NCBI GenBank assembly: GCA_949987565.1
Contig: OX465103.1
Coordinates: 12,419,145 to 12,483,144 of the forward strand
DNA: 64,000 nt
Direction of reading: 5' to 3'
Origin: Luidia sarsii
Taxonomy: Eukaryota > Echinodermata > Asteroidea > Paxillosida > Luidiidae
Shown here: positions 32,325 to 45,480 of the stretch, one piece after another
Layout: the number at the start of each line of letters is the position of its first letter
How positions within the stretch are numbered: position 1 is the stretch's first letter
Notes under the pieces: model-generated
Seen by the model: the letters and a program-made list of their open reading frames with translations, nothing else
Databases searched by the model: none
What the model was told of the DNA's origin: nothing
Made by a program: the position numbers and the translations under genes

Positions 32325-35290
32325 TTGAGGGGGCCAAAAATGACTTCAACTGGTCTACCGAAAGTCAGATCCATGTCAGAGGGCTCTCAGATACCTGAGG
32401 AGTCATTTTCAGAGAAATATAGGAAAAGTGATTTTGGGTCGAAGACGGAAAAATCTGACAGGAGCGGACCTGTCGAACATGTCAGAAATTGGGCCAAAAA
32501 TGTAGATTTTTTGAGGGGGCCAAAAATGACTTTAACTGGTCTACTAAAAGTCAGATCCATGTCAAAGGGCTCTCAGATACCTGAGGAGTCATTTTCAGAG
32601 AAATATGGGAAAAGTGATTTTGGGTCAAAAACTGAAAAATCTGACAGGAGCGGACCTGTCGAACATGTCAGAAATTGGGCCAAAAATCTAGATTTTTTGA
32701 GGGGGCCAAAAATGACTTCAACTGGTCTATACAAAGTCAGATCCATGTCAGAGGGCTCTCAGATACCTGAGAAGTCATTTTCAGAGATATATGGGAAAAG
32801 TGATTATGGGTCGAAGACGGAAAAATCTGACAGGAGCGGACCTGTCGAACATGTCAGAAATTGGGCCAAAAATGTAGATTTTTTGAGGGGGGCAAAAATG
32901 ACTTCAACTGGTCTACCGAAAGTCAGATCCATGTCAGAGGGCTCTCAGATACCTGAGGAGTCATTTTCAGAGAAATATGGGAAAAGTGATTTTGGGTCGA
33001 AGACGGAAAAATCTGACAGGAGCGGACCTGTCGAACATGTCAGAAGATGGGCCAAAAATGTAGATTTTTTGAGGGGGCCAAAAATGACTTCAACTGGTCT
33101 ACTGAAAGTCAGATCCATGTCAGAGGGCTCTCAGATACCTGAGGAGTCATTTTCAGAGAAATATGGGAAAAGTGATTTTGGGTCAAAAACTGAAAAATCT
33201 GACAGGAGCGGACCTGTCGAACATGTCAGAAATTGGGCCAAAAATGTAGATTTTTTGAGGGGGCCAAAAATGACTTCAACTGGTCTACCGAAAGTCACAT
33301 CCATGTCAGAGGGCTCTCAGATACATTGTCAGAGAAATATGGGAAAAGTGATTTTGGGTCAAAAACTAAAAAAATCTGACAGGAGCGGACCTGTCGAACA
33401 TGTCAGAAATTGGGCCAAAAATCTAGATTTTTTGAGGGGGCCAAAAATGACTTCAACTGGTCTACCGAAAGTCAGATCCATGTCAGAGGGCTCTCAGATA
33501 CCTGAGGAGTCATTTTCAGAGAAATATGGGAAAAGTGATTTTGGGTCAAAAACTGAAAAAGCTGACAGGAGCGGACCTGTCGAACATGTCAGAAATTGGG
33601 CCAAAAATCTAGATTTTTTGAGGGGGCCAAAAATGACTTCAACTGGTCTACTGAAAGTCAGATCCATGTCAGAGGGCTCTCAGATACCTGAGGAGTCATT
33701 TTCAGAGAAATATGGGAAAAGTGATTTTGGGTCGAAAACTGAAAAATCTGACAGGAGCGGACCTGTCGAACATGTCAGAAATGGGGTCAAAAATCTTGAT
33801 TTTTTGAGGGGGCCAAAAATGACTTCAACTGGTCTACCGAAAGTCAGATCCATGTCAGAGGGCTCTCGAATACCTGAGGAGTCATTTTCAGAGAAATATG
33901 GGAAAAGCGATTTTGGGTCAAAAACTGAAAAATCTGACAGGAGCGGACCTGTCGAACATTTCAGAAATTGGGCCAAAAATCTAGATTTTTTGAGGGGGCC
34001 AAAAATGACTTCAACTGGTCTACTGAAAGTCAGATCCATGTCAGAGGGCTCTCAGATACCTGAGGAGTCATTTTCAGAGAAATATGGGAAAAGTGATTTT
34101 GGGTCGAAGACGGAAAAATCTGACAGGAGCGGACCTGGCGAACATGTCAGAAATTGGGCCAAAAATGTAGATTTTTTGAGGGAGCCAAAAATGACTTCAA
34201 CTGGTCTACCGAAAGTCAGATCCATGTCAGAGGGCTCTCAGATACCTGAGGAGTCATTTTCAGAGAAATATACGAAAAGTGATTTTGGGTCGAAGACGGA
34301 AAAATCTGACAGGAGCGGACCTGTCGAACATGTCAGAAATTGGGCCAAAAATGTAGATTTTTTGAGGGGGCCAAAAATGACTTTAACTGGTCTACTGAAA
34401 GTCAGATCCATGTCAAAGGGCTCTCAGATACCTGAGGAGTCATTTTCAGAGAAATATGGGAAAAGTGATTTTGGGTCAAAAACTGAAAAATCTGACAGGA
34501 GCGGACCTGTCGAACATGTCAGAAATTGGGCCAAAAATGTAGATTTTTTGAGGGGGCCAAAAATGACTTCAACTGGTCTATACAAAGTCAGATCCATGTC
34601 AGAGGGCTCTCAGATACCTGAGGAGTCATTTTCAAAGATATATGGGAAAAGTGATTATGGGTCGAAGACGGAAAAATCTGACAGGAGCGGACCTGTCGAA
34701 CATGTCAGAAATTGGGCCAAAAATGTAGATTTTTTGAGGGGGGCAAAAATGACTTCAACTGGTCTACCGAAAGTCAGATCCATGTCAGAGGGCTCTCAGA
34801 TACCTGAGGAGTCATTTTCAGAGAAATATGGGAAAAGCGATTTTGGGTCAAAAACTGAAAAATCTGACAGGAGCGGACCTGTCGAACATTTCAGAAATTG
34901 GGCCAAAAATCTAGATTTTTTGAGGGGGCCAAAAATGACTTCAACTGGTCTACCGAAAGTCAGATCCATGTCAGAGGGCTCTCAGATACCTGAGGAGTCA
35001 TTTTCAGAGAAATATGGGAAAAGTGATTTTGGGTCGAAAACTGAAAAATCTGACAGGAGCGGACCTGTGGAACATGTCAGAAATGGGGTCAAAAATCCTT
35101 TTTTTTTGAGGGGGCCAAAAATGACTTCAACTGGTCTACCGAAAGTTAGATCCATGTCAGAGGGCTCTCAGATACCTGAGGAGTCATTTTCAGAGAAATA
35201 TGGGAAAAGTGATTTTGGGTCGAAGACGGAAAAATCTGACAGGACAGACCTGTCGAACATGTCAGAAATTGGGCCAAAAATGTAGATTTT
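32325..35290 (+). repeat. Higher-order repeat unit, 16 monomers (2,966 bp)
   Basis: 16 x 186 minus 10. Near-identical in monomer order to 37885-40850 and 40851-43816. It begins with the AATATAGGAAAAG monomer and ends with the 1-base-deleted monomer. Confidence 0.92.
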
Positions 35291-37884
35291 TTGAGGGGGC
35301 CAAAAATGACTTCAACTGGTCTACCGAAAGTCAGATCCATGTCAGAGGGCTCTCAGATACCTGAGGAGTCATTTTCAGAGAAATATAGGAAAAGTGATTT
35401 TGGGTCGAAGACGGAAAAATCTGACAGGAGCGGACCTGTCGAACATGTCAGAAATTGGGCCAAAAATGTAGATTTTTTGAGGGGGCCAAAAATGACTTTA
35501 ACTGGTCTACTAAAAGTCAGATCCATGTCAAAGGGCTCTCAGATACCTGAGGAGTCATTTTCAGAGAAATATGGGAAAAGTGATTTTGGGTCAAAAACTG
35601 AAAAATCTGACAGGAGCGGACCTGTCGAACATGTCAGAAATTGGGCCAAAAATCTAGATTTTTTGAGGGGGCCAAAAATGACTTCAACTGGTCTATACAA
35701 AGTCAGATCCATGTCAGAGGGCTCTCAGATACCTGAGAAGTCATTTTCAGAGATATATGGGAAAAGTGATTATGGGTCGAAGACGGAAAAATCTGACAGG
35801 AGCGGACCTGTCGAACATGTCAGAAATTGGGCCAAAAATGTAGATTTTTTGAGGGGGGCAAAAATGACTTCAACTGGTCTACCGAAAGTCAGATCCATGT
35901 CAGAGGGCTCTCAGATACCTGAGGAGTCATTTTCAGAGAAATATGGGAAAAGTGATTTTGGGTCGAAGACGGAAAAATCTGACAGGAGCGGACCTGTCGA
36001 ACATGTCAGAAGATGGGCCAAAAATGTAGATTTTTTGAGGGGGCCAAAAATGACTTCAACTGGTCTACTGAAAGTCAGATCCATGTCAGAGGGCTCTCAG
36101 ATACCTGAGGAGTCATTTTCAGAGAAATATGGGAAAAGTGATTTTGGGTCAAAAACTGAAAAATCTGACAGGAGCGGACCTGTCGAACATGTCAGAAATT
36201 GGGCCAAAAATGTAGATTTTTTGAGGGGGCCAAAAATGACTTCAACTGGTCTACCGAAAGTCACATCCATGTCAGAGGGCTCTCAGATACATTGTCAGAG
36301 AAATATGGGAAAAGTGATTTTGGGTCAAAAACTAAAAAAATCTGACAGGAGCGGACCTGTCGAACATGTCAGAAATTGGGCCAAAAATCTAGATTTTTTG
36401 AGGGGGCCAAAAATGACTTCAACTGGTCTACCGAAAGTCAGATCCATGTCAGAGGGCTCTCAGATACCTGAGGAGTCATTTTCAGAGAAATATGGGAAAA
36501 GTGATTTTGGGTCAAAAACTGAAAAAGCTGACAGGAGCGGACCTGTCGAACATGTCAGAAATTGGGCCAAAAATCTAGATTTTTTGAGGGGGCCAAAAAT
36601 GACTTCAACTGGTCTACTGAAAGTCAGATCCATGTCAGAGGGCTCTCAGATACCTGAGGAGTCATTTTCAGAGAAATATGGGAAAAGTGATTTTGGGTCG
36701 AAAACTGAAAAATCTGACAGGAGCGGACCTGTCGAACATGTCAGAAATGGGGTCAAAAATCTTGATTTTTTGAGGGGGCCAAAAATGACTTCAACTGGTC
36801 TACCGAAAGTCAGATCCATGTCAGAGGGCTCTCGAATACCTGAGGAGTCATTTTCAGAGAAATATGGGAAAAGCGATTTTGGGTCAAAAACTGAAAAATC
36901 TGACAGGAGCGGACCTGTCGAACATGTCAGAAATTGGGCCAAAAATGTAGATTTTTTGAGGGGGCCAAAAATGACTTTAACTGGTCTACTGAAAGTCAGA
37001 TCCATGTCAAAGGGCTCTCAGATACCTGAGGAGTCATTTTCAGAGAAATATGGGAAAAGTGATTTTGGGTCAAAAACTGAAAAATCTGACAGGAGCGGAC
37101 CTGTCGAACATGTCAGAAATTCGGCCAAAAATGTAGATTTTTTGAGGGGGCCAAAAATGACTTCAACTGGTCTATACAAAGTCAGATCCATGTCAGAGGG
37201 CTCTCAGATACCTGAGGAGTCATTTTCAAAGATATATGGGAAAAGTGATTATGGGTCGAAGACGGAAAAATCTGACAGGAGCGGACCTGTCGAACATGTC
37301 AGAAATTGGGCCAAAAATGTAGATTTTTTGAGGGGGGCAAAAATGACTTCAACTGGTCTACCGAAAGTCAGATCCATGTCAGAGGGCTCTCAGATACCTG
37401 AGGAGTCATTTTCAGAGAAATATGGGAAAAGCGATTTTGGGTCAAAAACTGAAAAATCTGACAGGAGCGGACCTGTCGAACATTTCAGAAATTGGGCCAA
37501 AAATCTAGATTTTTTGAGGGGGCCAAAAATGACTTCAACTGGTCTACCGAAAGTCAGATCCATGTCAGAGGGCTCTCAGATACCTGAGGAGTCATTTTCA
37601 GAGAAATATGGGAAAAGTGATTTTGGGTCGAAAACTGAAAAATCTGACAGGAGCGGACCTGTGGAACATGTCAGAAATGGGGTCAAAAATCCTTTTTTTT
37701 TGAGGGGGCCAAAAATGACTTCAACTGGTCTACCGAAAGTTAGATCCATGTCAGAGGGCTCTCAGATACCTGAGGAGTCATTTTCAGAGAAATATGGGAA
37801 AAGTGATTTTGGGTCGAAGACGGAAAAATCTGACAGGACAGACCTGTCGAACATGTCAGAAATTGGGCCAAAAATGTAGATTTT
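35291..37884 (+). repeat. Higher-order repeat unit, 14 monomers (2,594 bp)
   Basis: As the 16-monomer unit, but lacking two monomers: the monomer carrying TCTCGAATACC joins directly to the CTTTAACTGG / TCAAAGGGC monomer near 36920-37010. A private TTCGGCC change occurs near 37120. Confidence 0.92.
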
Positions 37885-40850
37885 TTGAGGGGGCCAAAAA
37901 TGACTTCAACTGGTCTACCGAAAGTCAGATCCATGTCAGAGGGCTCTCAGATACCTGAGGAGTCATTTTCAGAGAAATATAGGAAAAGTGATTTTGGGTC
38001 GAAGACGGAAAAATCTGACAGGAGCGGACCTGTCGAACATGTCAGAAATTGGGCCAAAAATGTAGATTTTTTGAGGGGGCCAAAAATGACTTTAACTGGT
38101 CTACTAAAAGTCAGATCCATGTCAAAGGGCTCTCAGATACCTGAGGAGTCATTTTCAGAGAAATATGGGAAAAGTGATTTTGGGTCAAAAACTGAAAAAT
38201 CTGACAGGAGCGGACCTGTCGAACATGTCAGAAATTGGGCCAAAAATCTAGATTTTTTGAGGGGGCCAAAAATGACTTCAACTGGTCTATACAAAGTCAG
38301 ATCCATGTCAGAGGGCTCTCAGATACCTGAGAAGTCATTTTCAGAGATATATGGGAAAAGTGATTATGGGTCGAAGACGGAAAAATCTGACAGGAGCGGA
38401 CCTGTCGAACATGTCAGAAATTGGGCCAAAAATGTAGATTTTTTGAGGGGGGCAAAAATGACTTCAACTGGTCTACCGAAAGTCAGATCCATGTCAGAGG
38501 GCTCTCAGATACCTGAGGAGTCATTTTCAGAGAAATATGGGAAAAGTGATTTTGGGTCGAAGACGGAAAAATCTGACAGGAGCGGACCTGTCGAACATGT
38601 CAGAAGATGGGCCAAAAATGTAGATTTTTTGAGGGGGCCAAAAATGACTTCAACTGGTCTACTGAAAGTCAGATCCATGTCAGAGGGCTCTCAGATACCT
38701 GAGGAGTCATTTTCAGAGAAATATGGGAAAAGTGATTTTGGGTCAAAAACTGAAAAATCTGACAGGAGCGGACCTGTCGAACATGTCAGAAATTGGGCCA
38801 AAAATGTAGATTTTTTGAGGGGGCCAAAAATGACTTCAACTGGTCTACCGAAAGTCACATCCATGTCAGAGGGCTCTCAGATACATTGTCAGAGAAATAT
38901 GGGAAAAGTGATTTTGGGTCAAAAACTAAAAAAATCTGACAGGAGCGGACCTGTCGAACATGTCAGAAATTGGGCCAAAAATCTAGATTTTTTGAGGGGG
39001 CCAAAAATGACTTCAACTGGTCTACCGAAAGTCAGATCCATGTCAGAGGGCTCTCAGATACCTGAGGAGTCATTTTCAGAGAAATATGGGAAAAGTGATT
39101 TTGGGTCAAAAACTGAAAAAGCTGACAGGAGCGGACCTGTCGAACATGTCAGAAATTGGGCCAAAAATCTAGATTTTTTGAGGGGGCCAAAAATGACTTC
39201 AACTGGTCTACTGAAAGTCAGATCCATGTCAGAGGGCTCTCAGATACCTGAGGAGTCATTTTCAGAGAAATATGGGAAAAGTGATTTTGGGTCGAAAACT
39301 GAAAAATCTGACAGGAGCGGACCTGTCGAACATGTCAGAAATGGGGTCAAAAATCTAGATTTTTTGAGGGGGCCAAAAATGACTTCAACTGGTCTACCGA
39401 AAGTCAGATCCATGTCAGAGGGCTCTCGAATACCTGAGGAGTCATTTTCAGAGAAATATGGGAAAAGCGATTTTGGGTCAAAAACTGAAAAATCTGACAG
39501 GAGCGGACCTGTCGAACATTTCAGAAATTGGGCCAAAAATCTAGATTTTTTGAGGGGGCCAAAAATGACTTCAACTGGTCTACTGAAAGTCAGATCCATG
39601 TCAGAGGGCTCTCAGATACCTGAGGAGTCATTTTCAGAGAAATATGGGAAAAGTGATTTTGGGTCGAAGACGGAAAAATCTGACAGGAGCGGACCTGGCG
39701 AACATGTCAGAAATTGGGCCAAAAATGTAGATTTTTTGAGGGAGCCAAAAATGACTTCAACTGGTCTACCGAAAGTCAGATCCATGTCAGAGGGCTCTCA
39801 GATACCTGAGGAGTCATTTTCAGAGAAATATACGAAAAGTGATTTTGGGTCGAAGACGGAAAAATCTGACAGGAGCGGACCTGTCGAACATGTCAGAAAT
39901 TGGGCCAAAAATGTAGATTTTTTGAGGGGGCCAAAAATGACTTTAACTGGTCTACTGAAAGTCAGATCCATGTCAAAGGGCTCTCAGATACCTGAGGAGT
40001 CATTTTCAGAGAAATATGGGAAAAGTGATTTTGGGTCAAAAACTGAAAAATCTGACAGGAGCGGACCTGTCGAACATGTCAGAAATTGGGCCAAAAATGT
40101 AGATTTTTTGAGGGGGCCAAAAATGACTTCAACTGGTCTATACAAAGTCAGATCCATGTCAGAGGGCTCTCAGATACCTGAGGAGTCATTTTCAAAGATA
40201 TATGGGAAAAGTGATTATGGGTCGAAGACGGAAAAATCTGACAGGAGCGGACCTGTCGAACATGTCAGAAATTGGGCCAAAAATGTAGATTTTTTGAGGG
40301 GGGCAAAAATGACTTCAACTGGTCTACCGAAAGTCAGATCCATGTCAGAGGGCTCTCAGATACCTGAGGAGTCATTTTCAGAGAAATATGGGAAAAGCGA
40401 TTTTGGGTCAAAAACTGAAAAATCTGACAGGAGCGGACCTGTCGAACATTTCAGAAATTGGGCCAAAAATCTAGATTTTTTGAGGGGGCCAAAAATGACT
40501 TCAACTGGTCTACCGAAAGTCAGATCCATGTCAGAGGGCTCTCAGATACCTGAGGAGTCATTTTCAGAGAAATATGGGAAAAGTGATTTTGGGTCGAAAA
40601 CTGAAAAATCTGACAGGAGCGGACCTGTGGAACATGTCAGAAATGGGGTCAAAAATCCTTTTTTTTTGAGGGGGCCAAAAATGACTTCAACTGGTCTACC
40701 GAAAGTTAGATCCATGTCAGAGGGCTCTCAGATACCTGAGGAGTCATTTTCAGAGAAATATGGGAAAAGTGATTTTGGGTCGAAGACGGAAAAATCTGAC
40801 AGGACAGACCTGTCGAACATGTCAGAAATTGGGCCAAAAATGTAGATTTT
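37885..40850 (+). repeat. Higher-order repeat unit, 16 monomers (2,966 bp)
   Basis: Same length and monomer order as 32325-35290. One local change (ATCTAGATT instead of ATCTTGATT near 39353) distinguishes it. Confidence 0.92.
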
Positions 40851-43816
40851 TTGAGGGGGCCAAAAATGACTTCAACTGGTCTACCGAAAGTCAGATCCAT
40901 GTCAGAGGGCTCTCAGATACCTGAGGAGTCATTTTCAGAGAAATATAGGAAAAGTGATTTTGGGTCGAAGACGGAAAAATCTGACAGGAGCGGACCTGTC
41001 GAACATGTCAGAAATTGGGCCAAAAATGTAGATTTTTTGAGGGGGCCAAAAATGACTTTAACTGGTCTACTAAAAGTCAGATCCATGTCAAAGGGCTCTC
41101 AGATACCTGAGGAGTCATTTTCAGAGAAATATGGGAAAAGTGATTTTGGGTCAAAAACTGAAAAATCTGACAGGAGCGGACCTGTCGAACATGTCAGAAA
41201 TTGGGCCAAAAATCTAGATTTTTTGAGGGGGCCAAAAATGACTTCAACTGGTCTATACAAAGTCAGATCCATGTCAGAGGGCTCTCAGATACCTGAGAAG
41301 TCATTTTCAGAGATATATGGGAAAAGTGATTATGGGTCGAAGACGGAAAAATCTGACAGGAGCGGACCTGTCGAACATGTCAGAAATTGGGCCAAAAATG
41401 TAGATTTTTTGAGGGGGGCAAAAATGACTTCAACTGGTCTACCGAAAGTCAGATCCATGTCAGAGGGCTCTCAGATACCTGAGGAGTCATTTTCAGAGAT
41501 ATATGGGAAAAGTGATTTTGGGTCGAAGACGGAAAAATCTGACAGGAGCGGACCTGTCGAACATGTCAGAAGATGGGCCAAAAATGTAGATTTTTTGAGG
41601 GGGCCAAAAATGACTTCAACTGGTCTACTGAAAGTCAGATCCATGTCAGAGGGCTCTCAGATACCTGAGGAGTCATTTTCAGAGAAATATGGGAAAAGTG
41701 ATTTTGGGTCAAAAACTGAAAAATCTGACAGGAGCGGACCTGTCGAACATGTCAGAAATTGGGCCAAAAATGTAGATTTTTTGAGGGGGCCAAAAATGAC
41801 TTCAACTGGTCTACCGAAAGTCACATCCATGTCAGAGGGCTCTCAGATACATTGTCAGAGAAATATGGGAAAAGTGATTTTGGGTCAAAAACTAAAAAAA
41901 TCTGACAGGAGCGGACCTGTCGAACATGTCAGAAATTGGGCCAAAAATCTAGATTTTTTGAGGGGGCCAAAAATGACTTCAACTGGTCTACCGAAAGTCA
42001 GATCCATGTCAGAGGGCTCTCAGATACCTGAGGAGTCATTTTCAGAGAAATATGGGAAAAGTGATTTTGGGTCAAAAACTGAAAAAGCTGACAGGAGCGG
42101 ACCTGTCGAACATGTCAGAAATTGGGCCAAAAATCTAGATTTTTTGAGGGGGCCAAAAATGACTTCAACTGGTCTACTGAAAGTCAGATCCATGTCAGAG
42201 GGCTCTCAGATACCTGAGGAGTCATTTTCAGAGAAATATGGGAAAAGTGATTTTGGGTCGAAAACTGAAAAATCTGACAGGAGCGGACCTGTCGAACATG
42301 TCAGAAATGGGGTCAAAAATCTTGATTTTTTGAGGGGGCCAAAAATGACTTCAACTGGTCTACCGAAAGTCAGATCCATGTCAGAGGGCTCTCGAATACC
42401 TGAGGAGTCATTTTCAGAGAAATATGGGAAAAGCGATTTTGGGTCAAAAACTGAAAAATCTGACAGGAGCGGACCTGTCGAACATTTCAGAAATTGGGCC
42501 AAAAATCTAGATTTTTTGAGGGGGCCAAAAATGACTTCAACTGGTCTACTGAAAGTCAGATCCATGTCAGAGGGCTCTCAGATACCTGAGGAGTCATTTT
42601 CAGAGAAATATGGGAAAAGTGATTTTGGGTCGAAGACGGAAAAAGCTGACAGGAGCGGACCTGGCGAACATGTCAGAAATTGGGCCAAAAATCTAGATTT
42701 TTTGAGGGAGCCAAAAATGACTTCAACTGGTCTACCGAAAGTCAGATCCATGTCAGAGGGCTCTCAGATACCTGAGGAGTCATTTTCAGAGAAATATACG
42801 AAAAGTGATTTTGGGTCGAAGACGGAAAAATCTGACAGGAGCGGACCTGTCGAACATGTCAGAAATTGGGCCAAAAATGTAGATTTTTTGAGGGGGCCAA
42901 AAATGACTTTAACTGGTCTACTGAAAGTCAGATCCATGTCAAAGGGCTCTCAGATACCTGAGGAGTCATTTTCAGAGAAATATGGGAAAAGTGATTTTGG
43001 GTCAAAAACTGAAAAATCTGACAGGAGCGGACCTGTCGAACATGTCAGAAATTGGGCCAAAAATGTAGATTTTTTGAGGGGGCCAAAAATGACTTCAACT
43101 GGTCTATACAAAGTCAGATCCATGTCAGAGGGCTCTCAGATACCTGAGGAGTCATTTTCAAAGATATATGGGAAAAGTGATTATGGGTCGAAGACGGAAA
43201 AATCTGACAGGAGCGGACCTGTCGAACATGTCAGAAATTGGGCCAAAAATGTAGATTTTTTGAGGGGGGCAAAAATGACTTCAACTGGTCTACCGAAAGT
43301 CAGATCCATGTCAGAGGGCTCTCAGATACCTGAGGAGTCATTTTCAGAGAAATATGGGAAAAGCGATTTTGGGTCAAAAACTGAAAAATCTGACAGGAGC
43401 GGACCTGTCGAACATTTCAGAAATTGGGCCAAAAATCTAGATTTTTTGAGGGGGCCAAAAATGACTTCAACTGGTCTACCGAAAGTCAGATCCATGTCAG
43501 AGGGCTCTCAGATACCTGAGGAGTCATTTTCAGAGAAATATGGGAAAAGTGATTTTGGGTCGAAAACTGAAAAATCTGACAGGAGCGGACCTGTGGAACA
43601 TGTCAGAAATGGGGTCAAAAATCCTTTTTTTTTGAGGGGGCCAAAAATGACTTCAACTGGTCTACCGAAAGTTAGATCCATGTCAGAGGGCTCTCAGATA
43701 CCTGAGGAGTCATTTTCAGAGAAATATGGGAAAAGTGATTTTGGGTCGAAGACGGAAAAATCTGACAGGACAGACCTGTCGAACATGTCAGAAATTGGGC
43801 CAAAAATGTAGATTTT
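40851..43816 (+). repeat. Higher-order repeat unit, 16 monomers (2,966 bp)
   Basis: Same length and order as the unit before. Private changes include AGAGATATATGGG followed by GATTTTGGG near 41496, and AAAGCTGAC in the CCTGGCGAAC monomer near 42645. Confidence 0.92.
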
Positions 43817-45480
43817 TTGAGGGGGCCAAAAATGACTTCAACTGGTCTACCGAAAGTCAGATCCATGTCAGAGGGCTCTCAGATACCTGAGGAGTCATTT
43901 TCAGAGAAATATAGGAAAAGTGATTTTGGGTCGAAGACGGAAAAATCTGACAGGAGCGGACCTGTCGAACATGTCAGAAATTGGGCCAAAAATGTAGATT
44001 TTTTGAGGGGGCCAAAAATGACTTTAACTGGTCTACTAAAAGTCAGATCCATGTCAAAGGGCTCTCAGATACCTGAGGAGTCATTTTCAGAGAAATATGG
44101 GAAAAGTGATTTTGGGTCAAAAACTGAAAAATCTGACAGGAGCGGACCTGTCGAACATGTCAGAAATTGGGCCAAAAATCTAGATTTTTTGAGGGGGCCA
44201 AAAATGACTTCAACTGGTCTATACAAAGTCAGATCCATGTCAGAGGGCTCTCAGATACCTGAGAAGTCATTTTCAGAGATATATGGGAAAAGTGATTATG
44301 GGTCGAAGACGGAAAAATCTGACAGGAGCGGACCTGTCGAACATGTCAGAAATTGGGCCAAAAATGTAGATTTTTTGAGGGGGGCAAAAATGACTTCAAC
44401 TGGTCTACCGAAAGTCAGATCCATGTCAGAGGGCTCTCAGATACCTGAGGAGTCATTTTCAGAGAAATATGGGAAAAGTGATTTTGGGTCGAAGACGGAA
44501 AAATCTGACAGGAGCGGACCTGTCGAACATGTCAGAAGATGGGCCAAAAATGTAGATTTTTTGAGGGGGCCAAAAATGACTTCAACTGGTCTACTGAAAG
44601 TCAGATCCATGTCAGAGGGCTCTCAGATACCTGAGGAGTCATTTTCAGAGAAATATGGGAAAAGTGATTTTGGGTCAAAAACTGAAAAATCTGACAGGAG
44701 CGGACCTGTCGAACATGTCAGAAATTGGGCCAAAAATGTAGATTTTTTGAGGGGGCCAAAAATGACTTCAACTGGTCTACCGAAAGTCACATCCATGTCA
44801 GAGGGCTCTCAGATACATTGTCAGAGAAATATGGGAAAAGTGATTTTGGGTCAAAAACTAAAAAAATCTGACAGGAGCGGACCTGTCGAACATGTCAGAA
44901 ATTGGGCCAAAAATCTAGATTTTTTGAGGGGGCCAAAAATGACTTCAACTGGTCTACCGAAAGTCAGATCCATGTCAGAGGGCTCTCAGATACCTGAGGA
45001 GTCATTTTCAGAGAAATATGGGAAAAGTGATTTTGGGTCAAAAACTGAAAAAGCTGACAGGAGCGGACCTGTCGAACATGTCAGAAATTGGGCCAAAAAT
45101 CTAGATTTTTTGAGGGGGCCAAAAATGACTTCAACTGGTCTACCGAAAGTCAGATCCATGTCAGAGGGCTCTCAGATACCTGAGGAGTCATTTTCAGAGA
45201 AATATGGGAAAAGTGATTTTGGGTCGAAAACTGAAAAATCTGACAGGAGCGGACCTGTGGAACATGTCAGAAATGGGGTCAAAAATCCTTTTTTTTTGAG
45301 GGGGCCAAAAATGACTTCAACTGGTCTACCGAAAGTTAGATCCATGTCAGAGGGCTCTCAGATACCTGAGGAGTCATTTTCAGAGAAATATGGGAAAAGT
45401 GATTTTGGGTCGAAGACGGAAAAATCTGACAGGACAGACCTGTCGAACATGTCAGAAATTGGGCCAAAAATGTAGATTTT
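43817..45480 (+). repeat. Higher-order repeat unit, 9 monomers (1,664 bp)
   Basis: 9 x 186 minus 10. It begins and ends as the 16-monomer units do, but seven internal monomers are missing. This is the last unit bounded by the 1-base-deleted monomer. Confidence 0.9.
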
